Shown here: positions 1 to 8,255 of the stretch, one piece after another
How positions within the stretch are numbered: position 1 is the stretch's first letter
How the letters are laid out: each line of letters opens with the position of its first letter
Assembly: GCF_023101085.1 (NCBI RefSeq)
Contig: NZ_CP064703.1
Coordinates: 4,464,001 to 4,528,000 of the forward strand
Length of the DNA: 64,000 nt
Direction of reading: 5' to 3'
Origin: Bradyrhizobium sp. 170
GTDB lineage: Bacteria > Pseudomonadota > Alphaproteobacteria > Rhizobiales > Xanthobacteraceae
The notes under the pieces: generated by a model
Seen by the model: only the letters and a program-made list of their open reading frames with translations
Databases searched by the model: none
Told to the model about the DNA's origin: nothing
Translations under genes and position numbers: made by a program

Positions 1-186
1 GAGAAATTCCGCGCCCCCATCCGCGCGCAATACGAACACCAGGGCAATCCCTATTACGCCACCGCGCGGCTGTGGGACGACGGGGTGATTGATCCCGCCG
101 ACACAAGGCTGGTGCTTGGCCTTGGATTATCAGCGGCTGCCAACGCGCCGATCGAACCCACCAAATTCGGCTTGTTCAGGATGTGA
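1..186 (+). CDS. Methylcrotonyl-CoA carboxylase beta subunit, C-terminal 61 codons (partial)
   Basis: The reading frame is open from the first base and ends at TGA 184-186, so only the C-terminus of a longer gene is present. The visible residues ([19 protein letters not shown], then TRLVLGL and a Lys-Phe-Gly-Leu-Phe-Arg-Met end) match the C-terminus of acyl-CoA carboxyltransferase beta subunits. This subunit transfers CO2 from biotin to 3-methylcrotonyl-CoA in leucine breakdown. Its stop overlaps the start of the biotin-carrying alpha subunit, which supports translational coupling and the MCC assignment over propionyl-CoA carboxylase. Confidence 0.88.
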   Translation, partial: EKFRAPIRAQYEHQGNPYYATARLWDDGVIDPADTRLVLGLGLSAAANAPIEPTKFGLFRM

Positions 187-2189
187 TGATGGACCGCGCA
201 AAACTCTACCGGCGTTTTCGCACGCTTCTGATCGCCAACCGGGGCGAGATCGCCTGCCGCGTCATCCGCTCCGCCCGCGCCATGGGCCTGCGCACCGTCG
301 CCGTCTATTCCGATGCCGACCGCGACGCCATGCATGTCGCGATGGCGGATGAGGCCGTGCTGCTGGGACCCGCGCGGGCACGCGACAGCTATCTCAACAT
401 CGAACGCGTGATCGCAGCCGCGCGCCAGACCGGCGCCGAGGCCATCCATCCCGGCTATGGCTTCCTGTCGGAAAATGCCGAGTTCGCACAGGCCTGTCTC
501 GACGCCGGGCTGGTGTTCGTCGGCCCGACGGCCGCGATGATGACCGCGATGGGATCGAAATCCGGCTCGAAGGAGCTGATGGAAAAGGCCGGTGTGCCGC
601 TGGTGCCCGGCTATCACGGCGAGGCCCAGGATGAGGTGACGCTGACAAAGGCCGCCGACAAGATCGGTTTCCCGGTACTGGTGAAGGCGTCCGCCGGCGG
701 CGGCGGGCGCGGCATGCGCGTGGTGAATGCGGCCGGTGAGCTTTCAGCGGCGATCGTCAGCGCAAAGCGCGAGGCCAAGGCTGCGTTCGGCGACGACCGC
801 ATGCTGATCGAGAAATTCGTGCAGAACCCGCGCCACATCGAGGTGCAGATCATCGGCGACAGCCACGGCAATCTGCTCTCGCTCTGGGAGCGCGAATGCA
901 CGTTGCAGCGGCGGCACCAGAAGGTGACCGAGGAGGCGCCGTCGCCGACGCTTGACGCCAAGCAGCGCGAAGCGGTCTGCGCTGCCGCGCGCAAAGCGGC
1001 CGCCGCCGTGAACTATGTCGGCGCCGGCACCATCGAGTTCGTCTCCGACGGCAAGGAGGTGTTCTTCATCGAGATGAATACGCGCCTGCAGGTCGAGCAT
1101 CCCGTGACCGAGCTGATTACCGGCGTGGATCTGGTGGAATGGCAATTGCGGGTGGCGTTCGGCGAAAAACTGCCGCTCAAGCAGGACGAGATCAGGCTGA
1201 ACGGCCACGCCATCGAGGCGCGGGTCTATGCCGAAAATCCGCAGAAGAATTTTATGCCCTCGGTCGGCCGGATCAAGACCTGGCGCACGCCTGATGCCGT
1301 CGATGGCCTGCGGATCGACGCCGGTTATCGCGACGGCGATGCGGTGTCGCCATACTATGACGCCATGCTGGCAAAAGTGATCGCCTGGGCGCCGACGCGC
1401 CAGGCCGCGATCGAGCGGCTCAACCGCGGGCTGGAAGAGACCGACGTCCGCGGTATCGTCACCAACATTCCGTTCCTGTCGGCGCTCATCACGCACCCGA
1501 ACGTGCGCGCCAATACCATCGACACCGGCTTCATCGAGCGTGAGTTGAAGAAGCTGACGGAAGCGTCGGGCGCGGCTGGCGATCTCGAGCTTTGCGCCGC
1601 GGTCGCCGCCATCGTCAACGAGGAGCAGAAGTCCGCGCACAAGGATTCGCCATGGCAGACTTTTGGCTGGATGCCGGTCGGAAGGCGGCAACGGGTGTTC
1701 TCGTTCCGTCAGGGGCAGGGTGCCGAGCATAAGGTGACGCTGCACTATGGCTCCGGGCCGATGACACTCTCGATCGGCAAACACGAATTTGTTTTCGCGA
1801 CCTCGCCGTCGGATGACGACAGCTTCGATCTGACGATCGACGGCATGAAATCGCGCGTCGTCGCCGTGATCGAGGGCCATGAGCTTTACCTGCGCACCCG
1901 CAGTGGCCGCTTTGACCTGCATTGGGTCGATCCGTTCGGCGGCGAGACTGAGGAACAGGTGGGCGAAGACAAGATCGTGGCGCCGCTGCCGGGCACGGTC
2001 GTCGCGCTCCTGGCCGAGGAGGGCGCGACTTTGGAGAAGGGCGCTGCGATCCTCACCCTCGAAGTGATGAAGATGGAGCAGACCCTGCGCGCGCCCTTTG
2101 CGGGCGTGCTGAAGAAGGTCAAGTGCAAGGTCGGCGATATCGTCGGCGAAGGCGTCGAACTTGCCGAAATCGAACCGGCGGCGTCATGA
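186..2189 (+). CDS. Methylcrotonyl-CoA carboxylase biotin-containing alpha subunit
   Basis: About 667 residues. The N-terminal biotin carboxylase domain begins with LLIANRGEIACRVIR and has the glycine-rich ATP-grasp loop KASAGGGGRGMRVV near residue 165. The C-terminal biotinyl domain carries LEVMKMEQTL, with the biotinylated lysine near residue 628. It carboxylates biotin with ATP and bicarbonate and hands the CO2 to the beta subunit in leucine/isovalerate degradation. GTG 183, ATG 186 and ATG 189 are all possible starts; ATG 186 overlaps the upstream TGA by one base. The following HMG-CoA lyase gene overlaps its stop (ATGA), which identifies the operon as the MCC pathway. Confidence 0.93.
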   Translation: MMDRAKLYRRFRTLLIANRGEIACRVIRSARAMGLRTVAVYSDADRDAMHVAMADEAVLLGPARARDSYLNIERVIAAARQTGAEAIHPGYGFLSENAEFAQACLDAGLVFVGPTAAMMTAMGSKSGSKELMEKAGVPLVPGYHGEAQDEVTLTKAADKIGFPVLVKASAGGGGRGMRVVNAAGELSAAIVSAKREAKAAFGDDRMLIEKFVQNPRHIEVQIIGDSHGNLLSLWERECTLQRRHQKVTEEAPSPTLDAKQREAVCAAARKAAAAVNYVGAGTIEFVSDGKEVFFIEMNTRLQVEHPVTELITGVDLVEWQLRVAFGEKLPLKQDEIRLNGHAIEARVYAENPQKNFMPSVGRIKTWRTPDAVDGLRIDAGYRDGDAVSPYYDAMLAKVIAWAPTRQAAIERLNRGLEETDVRGIVTNIPFLSALITHPNVRANTIDTGFIERELKKLTEASGAAGDLELCAAVAAIVNEEQKSAHKDSPWQTFGWMPVGRRQRVFSFRQGQGAEHKVTLHYGSGPMTLSIGKHEFVFATSPSDDDSFDLTIDGMKSRVVAVIEGHELYLRTRSGRFDLHWVDPFGGETEEQVGEDKIVAPLPGTVVALLAEEGATLEKGAAILTLEVMKMEQTLRAPFAGVLKKVKCKVGDIVGEGVELAEIEPAAS

Positions 2190-3094
2190 GCGATCGCGTC
2201 CACATCGTCGAAGTCGGCCCGCGCGACGGGCTGCAGAACGAGAAGACCCCGATCGGCGTCGCCGACCGGATCGCCTTCATCGAGGCGTTGATCGCTGCGG
2301 GCCTCCACACCGTAGAGGTCGGCGCGTTCGTGTCGCCCAAGGCGATCCCGCAGATGGTGGGATCGGCCGAGGTGTTGCGCGGCGTCAGCCATCACGTGGA
2401 TTGTGAACTGCCGGTGCTGGTGCCGAACGAGAAGGGATACGAGGCTTCGCAGGCCGCCGGCGCCAAGCTGATCGCGGTGTTTGCCGCGGCGTCAGAAAGT
2501 TTTTCGCGGGCCAATATCAATTGCTCGATTTCGGAATCGATCGACCGGTTCAAGCCGGTGCTGGACCGCGCCAGAGCTGATGGCGTTCGTGTGCGCGGCT
2601 ATATTTCCACCGTGCTCGGCTGCCCGTATGAGGGCGAGATCAAGCCGAAGGCTGTGGTCGATGTCGCAAAGGTGCTGTGGGATCTCGGCTGTTACGAAAT
2701 TTCGCTCGGCGACACCATCGGCGTCGGCACGCCCCTGAAGGCGCGGCAGCTCCTCCGTGCGGTGGCCGGCCACGTGCCAATGGCCAATCTCGCCATGCAT
2801 TTCCACGATACTTACGGTCAGGCCCTCGCCAACCTCTATGCCGGGATGGAGGAGGGCTGCCGCGTGATCGATTCCGCCGCCGGCGGTCTCGGTGGCTGCC
2901 CCTACGCCCCCGGCGCGACGGGGAACGTCGCCACCGAGGACGTGGTCTACATGCTCGAGGGCATGGGCATTGCGACCGGCATCGACATGACAAAGCTGGT
3001 CGCGGCCACCAACGTGGTTAGCGGGCTGATCGGCCGGCCCCCGGTCAGCCGCGTGGCGGTAGCGTTGAACGCGAAGGCGCGGGCCGCGAAGTAG
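2186..3094 (+). CDS. Hydroxymethylglutaryl-CoA lyase
   Basis: 302 residues starting MSDRVHIVEVGPRDGLQNEK, the conserved N-terminus of the HMG-CoA lyase branch of the DRE-TIM metallolyases. The C-terminal half has the active-site loop AAGGLGGCPYAPGATGN containing the catalytic cysteine. It splits 3-hydroxy-3-methylglutaryl-CoA into acetoacetate and acetyl-CoA, the last step of leucine degradation. ATG 2186 was chosen over the longer open frame from 2123 because it gives the ATGA overlap with the carboxylase alpha gene and the expected family N-terminus. The gene converges with the DapA-family gene and leaves only 5 bases between the stop codons. Confidence 0.93.
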   Translation: MSDRVHIVEVGPRDGLQNEKTPIGVADRIAFIEALIAAGLHTVEVGAFVSPKAIPQMVGSAEVLRGVSHHVDCELPVLVPNEKGYEASQAAGAKLIAVFAAASESFSRANINCSISESIDRFKPVLDRARADGVRVRGYISTVLGCPYEGEIKPKAVVDVAKVLWDLGCYEISLGDTIGVGTPLKARQLLRAVAGHVPMANLAMHFHDTYGQALANLYAGMEEGCRVIDSAAGGLGGCPYAPGATGNVATEDVVYMLEGMGIATGIDMTKLVAATNVVSGLIGRPPVSRVAVALNAKARAAK

Positions 3095-3099
3095 GCCGC

Positions 3100-4026
3100 T
3101 TATGCAGCCTTCAGTCCGACATTCGGCAGCAGCGGTCGGTTCTTCAGCGCTTTGGCCATCATGGCCTCGACCTCTGCCTTCTCGTGCGGCAGCAGAGCGA
3201 GCCGCGGCGGGCGAGTCAGCGCGGTGCCGCGGCCCATGATGTGCTCGCAAAGCTTGATGCACTGGACGAGGTCTGGCCGGGCATCGAGGTGCAATAGCGG
3301 CATGAACCATTCGTACAGCGGCATGGCCTCGGCATAGCGTCCGGCCTTGGCGAGGCGGAACAGGGTTTCACCCTCGCGCGGGAAGGCGTTCGACATGCCG
3401 GATACCCAGCCCACCGCACCCATCGCCACGCTTTCGACGATGACGTCGTCGAGGCCGGCGAACAGCACGAAGCGATCGCCGACCATGTTGCGGGTGTCGA
3501 TGAAGCGCCGCGTGTCGCCGGAGGAATCCTTGAAGCAGACGACGGTTTCGACATCGGCGAGGGTGACGAGAATGTCCGGCGTGACGTCGTTCTTGTAGAT
3601 TGGCGGATTGTTGTAGAGCATGACAGGCAGATCGGTCGCCGTGGCGACCGAGCGGAAGTGCGCGGCGGTTTCATGCGGCTTGGACGAATAGACCAGCGCC
3701 GGCATCACCATCACACCGTCGATGCCGACTCGCGCGGCCTCCTTGGCGGTTTCGACGGCGAAGGCGGTCGTGAACTCGGCGATGCCGCACAGCACGGGGA
3801 CGCGGCCGGCCGCGACCGACTTGGCCGTCTCCATGATGGCGATCTTCTCCTTGCGCTCCAGCGAGGTGTTCTCGCCGACAGAGCCGCAGACGATCAGTCC
3901 GGAAACGCCGTCGCGGATCAGGCCGTCCATGACCTTGGCCGTTGCATCGATATTGAGCGACAGATCGTCATTGAATTGGGTGGTGACGGCCGGGAAGACG
4001 CCTTCCCAGGAAATGCGTGGGCTCAT
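3100..4026 (-). CDS. Dihydrodipicolinate synthase (DapA) family lyase
   Basis: 308 residues of the class I aldolase family of DapA and N-acetylneuraminate lyase. The Schiff-base lysine is K166 in VCFKDSSGD and the conserved tyrosine is Y138 in MLYNNPP. The usual GTTGE loop reads CGSVGENTSL, so a true lysine-biosynthesis DapA is unlikely. It is the last gene of a dctQ-dctM-dctP-lyase unit, which suggests it acts on the acid imported by that TRAP system, for example as a 2-oxoacid aldolase or deaminase. The substrate cannot be read from the sequence. Start ATG 4026 follows directly on the family N-terminus (WEGVFPAVTTQF). Confidence 0.85.
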   Translation of the reverse strand: MSPRISWEGVFPAVTTQFNDDLSLNIDATAKVMDGLIRDGVSGLIVCGSVGENTSLERKEKIAIMETAKSVAAGRVPVLCGIAEFTTAFAVETAKEAARVGIDGVMVMPALVYSSKPHETAAHFRSVATATDLPVMLYNNPPIYKNDVTPDILVTLADVETVVCFKDSSGDTRRFIDTRNMVGDRFVLFAGLDDVIVESVAMGAVGWVSGMSNAFPREGETLFRLAKAGRYAEAMPLYEWFMPLLHLDARPDLVQCIKLCEHIMGRGTALTRPPRLALLPHEKAEVEAMMAKALKNRPLLPNVGLKAA

Positions 4027-4099
4027 TGTTTGGCTCCGATTGGAATTTCCGGCGGATTGTCACATCCGCCGGGCTTTGGCTTGAGAATGGCGGATGGGA

Positions 4100-5083
4100 T
4101 CAGAGCGTCGCGCCGATCTTTCGCAGCTCGGCAAGAACGGGCGCCTTGGGCAGCCAGATCTTGTCGAATTCGGCGATGACGGCCTCGGTATCTTTGGCGT
4201 CAACCTGGCGGATCGGTATCGGTGCATTCTTGAAGTTCTCGACCAGCTTGGGCTCATTGCCGGCCAGTTCGTCGATCTGCGCGTCGAGCGTCGATTTGAC
4301 GGTCTTGGTGATCAGTTCGCGGTCGGCCGCCGGCAACGACTGCCAGACGCGGCCGGAGACGACGGCTGCCATCGGCATGAAGACGGCGTTCATCTGCAGG
4401 ATGACTTTTGAGACCTTGTCGAAGCGCTGGTTCCAGGAGAATTCCAGATCCGCCTCGAGGCCGTCGACCTGGCCGTTCGCCATGGCGTCGAACACCTGGG
4501 GTGTCGGGATCGGCGTCGGTGCGGCGCCGAGCGACGAATAGAAATCGCGATAGACCGGTGTCGGGTTGATGCGCAGCTTCATGCCCTTGATGTCGGCAAG
4601 GCTCGTCAGGTCTTTCGACGAGAAAACCGCGCGCATGCCGGTGATGCCCCAGCCGAGGCCGATGGTTCCGGTTTCCTGCGGCAGCACCTCGAACAGCTTG
4701 ATCGCCGCCGGATGGCGGACGAATTTCGCGACCGACGGCGTCGAGCGCACGATGTAGGGCGCGTTGATCGCCGCGATATGCGGCACGCGCGAGCCGAGTT
4801 CAGCGGCCTGGATAAAGCCCATGTCGAGCGCGCCGGACTGCAATTGCTGCATCATCGCCGGCTCGTTGCCGAGCTGGCCGGAGTGAAACACCGTCATGGT
4901 CAGGCGTCCGTTGGTAGCCGCCTTGAGATCGTCGCCGAGCTTGAGCGCCGCCTTGTTCCAGGAATGGCCATTGGGCGTGATGAGGCCGAGGCGGAATTCC
5001 TTGGCCTGGGCGAGTGCCAGCGACGGCGCGAACAGCGGCACGGCCGCGCTGGCGGCAAGGAAATGGCGACGCGAAAGGGACAT
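4100..5083 (-). CDS. TRAP transporter solute-binding protein (DctP family)
   Basis: 327 residues. The N-terminus MSLSRRHFLAASAAVPLF followed by SLALAQA is an export signal with twin-arginine character. The mature part starts KEFRLGLITPNGHSW and has typical DctP segments such as MKLRINPTPVYRDFYSSLGAAPTPIP, where the conserved arginine binds the substrate carboxylate. It works in the periplasm and delivers an organic acid to the DctQM permease encoded just upstream, 27 bases away. Followed by the DapA-family gene on the same strand. The specific ligand is unknown. Confidence 0.92.
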   Translation of the reverse strand: MSLSRRHFLAASAAVPLFAPSLALAQAKEFRLGLITPNGHSWNKAALKLGDDLKAATNGRLTMTVFHSGQLGNEPAMMQQLQSGALDMGFIQAAELGSRVPHIAAINAPYIVRSTPSVAKFVRHPAAIKLFEVLPQETGTIGLGWGITGMRAVFSSKDLTSLADIKGMKLRINPTPVYRDFYSSLGAAPTPIPTPQVFDAMANGQVDGLEADLEFSWNQRFDKVSKVILQMNAVFMPMAAVVSGRVWQSLPAADRELITKTVKSTLDAQIDELAGNEPKLVENFKNAPIPIRQVDAKDTEAVIAEFDKIWLPKAPVLAELRKIGATL

Positions 5084-5110
5084 GGCAAGGCTCCTGAAGA
5101 GTTGGCGGGT

Positions 5111-6376
5111 CTACTTGATGAGGACGAGGGAGAGGGACGGGTAGAGCGAGAGCAGCACCAGCAGGACGCAGCTGATGACGAAGAACGGCAGCGTCACCAT
5201 GAACATCTTTCCGGGCTTGGCCCCGGTGACGGCAGCCGCAACGAAGAAGCAAAGACCGACCGGGGGTGACAGCAATCCGAGGACCAGATTGATCACCACC
5301 ACCACGCCGAAGTGACGCGGATCGATGTGATAGATGTCGGTGGCTACCGGCAGCAGGATCGGCACCGTCATGATCAGGCCGGGAATGCCGTCGATGACCG
5401 TGCCGATCACCAGCAGGATCACGTTGCAGATCAGCATGAAGCTGACCGGATCCTTGGCGACCGACTGGATCCAGCCGGCGGTCTCCTGCGGCACCTTGCC
5501 GAAGATCAGCACCCAGGAGAACACGGCCGCCGCGGCTACCAGGAACAACACGATGGCCGAGTAGATGCCGGCGCGCAGCATCATCTGCGGCAACTGCGAA
5601 AACTCGAACTCCTTGGTCCAGTATTTTCCAATGAGTGCCGCCGCCACCGCGCCGACGGCCGCGGACTCCGTCGCGTTGGCGAGCCCGCCGAGGATGCTGC
5701 CGACGATCACGATGGGGATCAGTAACGTCGGCGACGTCCGCAGGATCGTCGCCACCCGCTGCCGTGGCGTCTGATAATCGGCCTTGGGATAATTGTAGAC
5801 GTATCCCATCAGCGCGATGACCACGCAGAACATCGCCGTCAGGATCACGCCCGGCACGATGCCGGCAATCAGCATGTCGCTGACGGAGACCTGCGCCAGC
5901 ACGCTGTAGACGACGAACATCACCGACGGCGGAATGATCGGTCCGAGCATGCCGCCATAGGCGGTCAGTCCCGCCGCAAAGGTCTTGTCGTAGCCCTTCT
6001 TTTCCATTTCCGGCACCATGATCTGCGCCATGATCGCGACCTGCGCGGTCGCCGAGCCGAGGATGGAGGAGATGAACATGTTGGCGAGGATATTGACGTA
6101 GGCCAGCCCGCCCTTCAGCGAGCCGACAAAGGCCATCGCCATGTCGACGATGCGCCGCGTAATGCCGCCGCCGTTCATGATCTCGCCGATCAGGATGAAG
6201 AGCGGAATGGCGATCAGGCCATAGCTGTCGACACCGCCGAAGAGCTGCAGCGGGTAAGACTGAAACAGCACCGGATTTCCCGATGCGATGATGTAGACGA
6301 AGCCGGCGAGGCAAAGACAAAGCCCGATCGGTACCCCGACCAGCATGATCGCGATGAACGCGGCCGAGGTGATCAT
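5111..6376 (-). CDS. TRAP transporter large permease (DctM family)
   Basis: 421 residues, almost entirely hydrophobic, with the usual 12-13 membrane segments of DctM. It begins MITSAAFIAIMLVGVPIGL and contains the family signatures IPLFILIGEIMNGGGITRR near residue 60 and GPIIPPSVMFVVY near residue 145. It is the ion-coupled channel subunit of the TRAP system. A longer open frame reaches 6802, but ATG 6376 gives the normal N-terminus and overlaps the dctQ stop by one base (TGATG), so the two are probably translationally coupled. Confidence 0.93.
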   Translation of the reverse strand: MITSAAFIAIMLVGVPIGLCLCLAGFVYIIASGNPVLFQSYPLQLFGGVDSYGLIAIPLFILIGEIMNGGGITRRIVDMAMAFVGSLKGGLAYVNILANMFISSILGSATAQVAIMAQIMVPEMEKKGYDKTFAAGLTAYGGMLGPIIPPSVMFVVYSVLAQVSVSDMLIAGIVPGVILTAMFCVVIALMGYVYNYPKADYQTPRQRVATILRTSPTLLIPIVIVGSILGGLANATESAAVGAVAAALIGKYWTKEFEFSQLPQMMLRAGIYSAIVLFLVAAAAVFSWVLIFGKVPQETAGWIQSVAKDPVSFMLICNVILLVIGTVIDGIPGLIMTVPILLPVATDIYHIDPRHFGVVVVINLVLGLLSPPVGLCFFVAAAVTGAKPGKMFMVTLPFFVISCVLLVLLSLYPSLSLVLIK

Positions 6377-6999
6377 CAGTTGACGCCGTCGAGTTCGGAG
6401 AGCTGAAAACCTTTTGGCGGAGTCCGTGGGACCAGTTCGAGATCCTCCAGCAGGTTTGCGAGGCCATGCACGGTCATCGACACCGCGAAGATCGGCAGCG
6501 TCAGGTAGACGACCCAGGTCGGCCAGTTCAGCGTCTGCGTGCGCTCGGTGTAGAGGAAGTTGAAGGTCTCGGCGGCGAGCTTGCGTGCGTCGAAGCCGGC
6601 GCGGGCGAGACCGATCGGATCCATCCAGAGAAAGCAGGTAGCGATCAGGGCCACGCCGAACGTGACGACCATGCCTGTTGCGATGACCTTCGCGATCTTC
6701 TGATTCCGCGCCGAGAGGCGCTCGGTCATCATGGTGACGGCGAAATCGAGCCGCAGCCGCGTCATCGCGGAGGCGCCGACGAAGGTCAGCCAGACCACGC
6801 AATAGACCGCCGATTCATCGATCCAGTAGATCGGGAAGTGCGAATAGCGGGTGACGACGTTCACCAGGATCAAGGCCGTCAGCAGATACATCAGGCCCAT
6901 CAAGGCGATGCGCTCGAAAGCGAGCAGGAGGCTCGAAGCCCTGACAACGATCCGCCGGGCGCTGAATCCCGGCGCATCCGCAATCGTCTGCTCGACCAT
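6376..6999 (-). CDS. TRAP transporter small permease (DctQ family)
   Basis: 207 residues with four predicted membrane helices, including LIALMGLMYLLTALILVNVVTRY-type first helix (split reading: residues about 33-50) and the conserved pattern of DctQ, YWIDESAVYCVVWLTFVGAS. It forms the membrane complex with DctM and is the first gene of the operon read leftwards from the divergent promoter region at 7000-7156. A C-terminal cytoplasmic tail of about 30 residues follows the last helix. Confidence 0.9.
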   Translation of the reverse strand: MVEQTIADAPGFSARRIVVRASSLLLAFERIALMGLMYLLTALILVNVVTRYSHFPIYWIDESAVYCVVWLTFVGASAMTRLRLDFAVTMMTERLSARNQKIAKVIATGMVVTFGVALIATCFLWMDPIGLARAGFDARKLAAETFNFLYTERTQTLNWPTWVVYLTLPIFAVSMTVHGLANLLEDLELVPRTPPKGFQLSELDGVN

Positions 7000-7042
7000 A
7001 AAGAGCCCCGCTACCCCTGAGATTTATCGTGCACTTCAAAAA

Positions 7043-7057
7043 TGTATAATTTATACA
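7043..7057. promoter_or_regulatory. Perfect palindrome between dctQ and gntR, likely GntR/FCD operator
   Basis: TGTATAA-T-TTATACA is a perfect 7-bp inverted repeat around one central base. It lies 43 bases upstream of the dctQ start (6999) and about 100 bases upstream of the regulator start (7157), in an A+T-rich island inside G+C-rich DNA. FCD-type GntR regulators typically bind short palindromes of TGTATAC/TTGTATAC type, so this is a plausible shared operator. The binding itself is inferred. Confidence 0.72.
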
Positions 7058-7156
7058 ATCTTGTCAAATGGAGATTGTGGGGCTCTGACAGCTTTTGCTG
7101 GGTCGGGACCACGGCAACATGCGAAATTGGTGCCACCTCGATTGGAAAGGCCGGCA

Positions 7157-7855
7157 ATGACGACGGAAGATCAAATGAAAGTCCCCCTGAAGCACCGCAC
7201 GCTGTCGGCTGCGATCGTCGACCAGCTCCGGCAGTCGATTCTCGACGGGACCTATCCAGCCGGCTCGCAGCTTCGGCAGGACGCGCTGGGCGATGCCTAC
7301 GGCGTGAGCCGCATTCCCGTGCGCGAGGCGCTGTTTCAGCTCGAGGCCGAGGGGCTGGTGAGGATCGTCCCGCAAAAAGGCGCGATCGTCTCGGAACTGT
7401 CGCTGGACGAAATCAACGACGTGTTCGATCTCCGCGGGATCATGGAGCCGCGGCTTTTGGCGCAGTCGGCGCCGCACTTTGCGGAACAAGACTTTGCCGG
7501 GCTGGATGACATCCAGAAGCGCTTCGAGAAGGCGATCAAGGCGGGCAATGTCAGCGAGTGGGGCCAGCTCAACGCCGACTTTCACATGGCGCTGTACGTT
7601 CACGCGCGCCAGCCCCGCACCAAGGTGATCGTCGTGGCGCTGCTGCAGACCAGCGACCGCTACACGCGCCTGCAACTCTCCAATACCAAGGCGATGGGGA
7701 CAGCCGAAAAGGAACACGCCCATCTGATCGCGCTATGCCGGGCGCAGCGGATCGACGAAGCCTGCCGGTTTCTGGAGCACCATATCGAGGCGGTGCGGAC
7801 GGACCTGTTGCAGGTGGTTGGCGGCGGGTCGATCGCGGCGCGTGCGGGGCGGTAA
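7157..7855 (+). CDS. GntR family transcriptional regulator with FCD ligand domain
   Basis: 232 residues. The N-terminal winged helix-turn-helix (about residues 15-80) contains GDAYGVSRIPVREALFQLE, the typical recognition region of GntR proteins. The C-terminal all-helical FCD domain has the metal/ligand histidine pattern, including DFHMALYVHARQP and EKEHAHLIALC. It is divergent from the dctQMP-lyase operon and is its likely ligand-responsive repressor. ATG 7157 is preferred over the longer frame from 6851, which would run through the divergent promoter; ATG 7175 is an alternative. Confidence 0.9.
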   Translation: MTTEDQMKVPLKHRTLSAAIVDQLRQSILDGTYPAGSQLRQDALGDAYGVSRIPVREALFQLEAEGLVRIVPQKGAIVSELSLDEINDVFDLRGIMEPRLLAQSAPHFAEQDFAGLDDIQKRFEKAIKAGNVSEWGQLNADFHMALYVHARQPRTKVIVVALLQTSDRYTRLQLSNTKAMGTAEKEHAHLIALCRAQRIDEACRFLEHHIEAVRTDLLQVVGGGSIAARAGR

Positions 7856-7886
7856 AGACGAGGTCGGGTGCAACGGCTTAAGCAGC

Positions 7887-7996
7887 GTCATTGCGAGCGA
7901 AGCGAAGCAATCCACCTCTCCGCACGGGAATAGATGGATTGCTTCGTCGCTTTCGCTCCCTTGCGCAAACGCTTCGCGTTTGTCGCAGGCAATGAC
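7887..7996. repeat. Dispersed palindromic repeat (GTCATTGCGAGCGAAGCGAAGCAA type)
   Basis: Left arm GTCATTGCGAGCGAAGCGAA at 7887-7906, continuing to a TGGATTGCTTCG-type right arm at about 7934-7950, then a second cap ending GGCAATGAC near 7996. The arms are inverted copies of each other, so the transcript would fold into a long hairpin. This repeat family is widespread between genes in Bradyrhizobium-like genomes, by recollection. It sits between the GntR gene and the second TRAP locus. Confidence 0.75.
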
Positions 7997-8024
7997 GGTG
8001 GTTGAAAGCGGTGGGCTAATTCAT

Positions 8025-8255
8025 CTACCGCCCGTCCGAGCCCATCACCAGATCCGGCAGCCAGGTCGAAATCCCCGGGAAGAAGCACAGCAGCAGCACC
8101 GCCAGCATCATCAGGAGCACGAAGGCCAGCGTGCCCCAGATCACCTCGATGACGCGATTGCAGAGCGCCAGCGCCTGGCCGAGCGCCGCAACGAGCGGTT
8201 TGCCCGTGGCGGCCTCGGAATGGTCTTGTTGATCCGGAAGCGGACCATGCATCAT
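8025..8255 (-). pseudogene. TRAP permease remnant: DctQ-like N-terminus fused to DctM-like C-terminus
   Basis: 76 codons beginning MMHGPLPDQQDHSEAATG, overlapping the dctP stop (ATGA). Residues about 20-40 (ALGQALALCNRVIEVI) look like the start of a DctQ small permease. Residues about 42-72 (LAFVLLMMLAVLLLCFFP, then ISTWLPDLVMG) look like the last helix and end of a DctM large permease. The simplest reading is an in-frame deletion of roughly 1.7 kb that removed the rest of both permease genes. The alternative is a genuine one-helix protein. The upstream dctP gene is intact. Confidence 0.6.

Noticed and set aside
744..1922. 392-codon minus-strand frame opposite the carboxylase alpha gene
   Set aside because: Antisense shadow of the methylcrotonyl-CoA carboxylase gene, which has clear biotin carboxylase and biotinyl motifs.
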